Source: Psychroserpens jangbogonensis
GTDB lineage: Bacteria; Bacteroidota; Bacteroidia; Flavobacteriales; Flavobacteriaceae
Assembly (NCBI RefSeq): GCF_000797465.1
Contig: NZ_JSWG01000009.1
Coordinates: forward strand, 186,001 to 250,000
DNA length: 64,000 nucleotides
Direction of reading: 5' to 3'
A program made the translations under genes and the position numbers. Every line of letters begins with the position of its first letter. The first letter of the stretch is position 1. This document shows, in pieces, positions 62,330 to 64,000 of the stretch. The notes below the pieces were generated by a model, which ran no database searches, was not told the origin of the DNA, and worked only from the letters and a program-made list of their open reading frames with translations.

Positions 62330-64000
62330 CTAAAACTTAAAACTAAGTCCAGTATATACACCTATAAAAAATGGTTTAAAATCACCAGATGTATTATTGA
62401 ACGTATTTATTTGATACTTGAATGTGGGTTCAAGATTAAATTGAAACTGTTTTGAAAAATTATAGTCAACACCGATTCCAATATTTGCTGTATAACTCAA
62501 ATCTTTAACATTTGAAGCTTCTCCTAAGCGTGAACGGTCACCATTGTTTAAAACAGCATACACATCATTATCACTTAAAATTAGCGCACTAAATCCTCCT
62601 ATAAGGTTTAACCCTAATTTACTTTCTACTAAATTGTATTCAAGTTCAACTGGGACTTCAATAAAACTAAGTTGTTGGTCTAATGAACCTAGTTCTTGTG
62701 TGAATAAGGTAGCAGGTGCATTTTCAAATTTAAAGTTCCTTGCACTGTAAATTGAATGTTGACTCATGCTATCCACTAAGTTTACATTTGCAATTTGACG
62801 ATTTCCACGAGCAACAGGATTTGTGTTTTCAAAAATTAGAACATCATTTGTTTTATAACCTAATTGGACTTTATTGATACCTGCTCTAATTTTGAGTTTT
62901 TTGTTTAAGGCATAACTTCCTTTAATACCATAACTCATGTTAATTTCAGATTCTTTAGTATTTTCAATAAATTGATTGTCCAAGGAAGAACCTTCACCCA
63001 ACGAACTGAAATAAACAGGCGCTACGCTTGGTGAAACGCTCCACCTGTTTAGTTTCTCTTCCTCTTCTTCTAATTCTTCCGTGTTTTCGGCTTCAGCTAT
63101 TGCATTTTCAATAGCATTAACTTCTTCCTTTTCTTCTTTTTCTATTTCTTTATTTTGAGTGTCTTCTATGGTGCTATTATCTTTTTCTAAAGCATCTTTA
63201 TCTTTAATGTCTGTTTTAGCAACTGTTGCTTTTATGCCAGTTTGAGTTGACTTAAGCAGTGCGTCAATTTCAGACTTATCTTTAATTGTGTTTTGCGTAC
63301 TCTTATTTGTTTTAGATAAAGTATTTGTAACTGAATCTTTATCCTTAGTGTCTACATTAGCAACAGTAACATTGGTATCTTCTTTGGTTGACTTAAGAAG
63401 CACATCTATTTCTGATTTATCTTTAATTGTATTTTGTGTATTCTGAATGGTTTTAGATGATGTTTTTGTAGTACTTGCTACAGCATCTTTTGTCAAAAGG
63501 TTGTTATTCGAGTTTTTCTCGTCTTTCTGAGACTTTTCGTAATCATTTGTATTGGTAGCAATACTATTTTGAGTTTTTTCTTTGAGTTTATCTCTGTTAG
63601 TACTTTCTGAAGCTACTAAAGGATTCTCTTTGTTCTCTGAAGTGATTACGTTGCTTTTATTCTTGTTTACTGAAGATTGGCCTTCTTCAACTATTGTTTT
63701 AGAGTTAGCGTCAACAATTTGTTCCTCTGTATCGTTTTCCAAAATCACCTTTGACGGATCATTTTGATCTAACGTATTATTTTCGTCTTGCGAATTGGAG
63801 TTATTGTTCGTTTTAGATTCATTTACAATAGTATCTTTTGAAATACCATCTGTATCAGAGGTGTTAAAAAACTGATTAGTAATTGTAACCAAAAGGACTA
63901 AACCTGCTGCTATTCCAGCAACTCTCCACCAAATAGGAATAACGCGACGTTTTTTACGTTTGTCCTCATGGAGTTTTTCCTCTATGTTTTCCCAGACATA
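62330..64000 (-). CDS. Outer-membrane beta-barrel protein with repeat-rich linker (5' end beyond window)
   Basis: The frame is open from the right edge (first full codon at 63998-64000, reading YVWENIEEKLHEDKRKKRR) for 556 codons to the stop at 62330, so the N-terminus is missing. After a short cytoplasmic part there is one membrane helix (WWRVAGIAAGLVLLVTI), then about 270 low-complexity Asn/Lys/Asp/Glu/Ser/Thr-rich residues with a 47-residue tandem repeat, then a C-terminal region of about 220 residues (SPSVAPVYFSSLGEGS to GVYTGLSFKF) ending in aromatic residues as in OmpA/OmpW-like barrels. The inner-membrane helix followed by a barrel-like domain is unusual. Confidence 0.75.
   Translation of the reverse strand, partial: YVWENIEEKLHEDKRKKRRVIPIWWRVAGIAAGLVLLVTITNQFFNTSDTDGISKDTIVNESKTNNNSNSQDENNTLDQNDPSKVILENDTEEQIVDANSKTIVEEGQSSVNKNKSNVITSENKENPLVASESTNRDKLKEKTQNSIATNTNDYEKSQKDEKNSNNNLLTKDAVASTTKTSSKTIQNTQNTIKDKSEIDVLLKSTKEDTNVTVANVDTKDKDSVTNTLSKTNKSTQNTIKDKSEIDALLKSTQTGIKATVAKTDIKDKDALEKDNSTIEDTQNKEIEKEEKEEVNAIENAIAEAENTEELEEEEEKLNRWSVSPSVAPVYFSSLGEGSSLDNQFIENTKESEINMSYGIKGSYALNKKLKIRAGINKVQLGYKTNDVLIFENTNPVARGNRQIANVNLVDSMSQHSIYSARNFKFENAPATLFTQELGSLDQQLSFIEVPVELEYNLVESKLGLNLIGGFSALILSDNDVYAVLNNGDRSRLGEASNVKDLSYTANIGIGVDYNFSKQFQFNLEPTFKYQINTFNNTSGDFKPFFIGVYTGLSFKF
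63152..63433 (-). repeat. Two tandem 47-codon repeats in the outer-membrane protein linker
   Basis: Two 141-nt units (63293-63433 and 63152-63292, read on the minus strand) each start NTIKDKSEID-LLKST and continue with a V-x-x-D-x-KDKD core. The sequence between the conserved blocks differs, so the duplication is old. The units encode a charged, probably extended spacer. Confidence 0.75.

Noticed and set aside
63152-63433. CRISPR-like array
   Set aside because: Only two 141-nt units exist, they are coding, without equal short repeats and unique spacers.

Overview
The window is AT-rich, densely coded DNA from a member of the Bacteroidota, almost certainly a marine Flavobacteriaceae species. 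The support is: a SprE/PorW-type lipoprotein of the type IX secretion/gliding system, several flavobacterial orphan families (DUF6427-, DUF6341-, DUF5687-, DUF4292- and DUF6705-like), an ATP synthase operon without the beta and epsilon genes, and TAnnTTTG promoter elements. I saw no rRNA, tRNA, CRISPR array or insertion sequence.

Region 1 (1-32284) is a surface-polysaccharide locus. It starts with a decayed rfbB relic and intact rfbC-rfbD (dTDP-rhamnose), then gmd-fcl (GDP-fucose), then a sulfate-activation operon (cysQ, tandem DUF2061 protein, cysC, cysD ... cysN). Between cysD and cysN lie about 8 kb holding two MBOAT O-acyltransferase genes and three SGNH/DHHW-like partner genes. Intergenic relics show how this block was built: a copy of the cysD 3' end sits in front of the second MBOAT gene, and the 3' end of a third, deleted MBOAT gene sits in front of the third SGNH gene. 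After cysN come a lipoprotein, a Wzx-like flippase, a sulfotransferase, two Wzy/WaaL-like membrane proteins, glycosyltransferases (GT2, GT4, WecG/TagA), a second sulfotransferase-like protein, a beta-propeller protein, ugd and a UDP-xylose synthase, a WbaP/WcaJ-like initiating transferase and, on the minus strand, a GT4 and a PaaK-like adenylate-forming enzyme. No PAPS reductase or sulfite reductase gene is present, so the likely job is to make PAPS and sulfate an O-acylated glycan containing fucose, rhamnose, uronic acid and/or xylose (inference).

Region 2 (32329-43528) is mixed housekeeping: purD, a small membrane protein, a DUF6427-like membrane protein, upp, a DUF4254 protein with a GT9 heptosyltransferase-like protein, a PaaE-like ferredoxin reductase, an ABC exporter pair, and sprE.

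Region 3 (43541-49828) runs bactofilin - AtpZ-like - DUF6168-like - atpB-E-F-H-A-G, with strong hairpins after atpE and after atpA and a terminator after atpG. Bactofilin and the AtpZ-like gene overlap out of frame by 83 nt.

Region 4 (49877-64000) carries an envelope-biogenesis cluster (flippase, dut, LbH nucleotidyltransferase, TPR protein, DUF4292 lipoprotein, EnvC-like factor with a degenerate LytM domain), an acyl-CoA thioesterase, a DUF6705-like gene broken by one nonsense codon, an HU-SPOR membrane protein, dprA, trpS, plsC, and a 3'-complete, 5'-truncated outer-membrane barrel gene with a 47-residue repeat that runs off the right edge.
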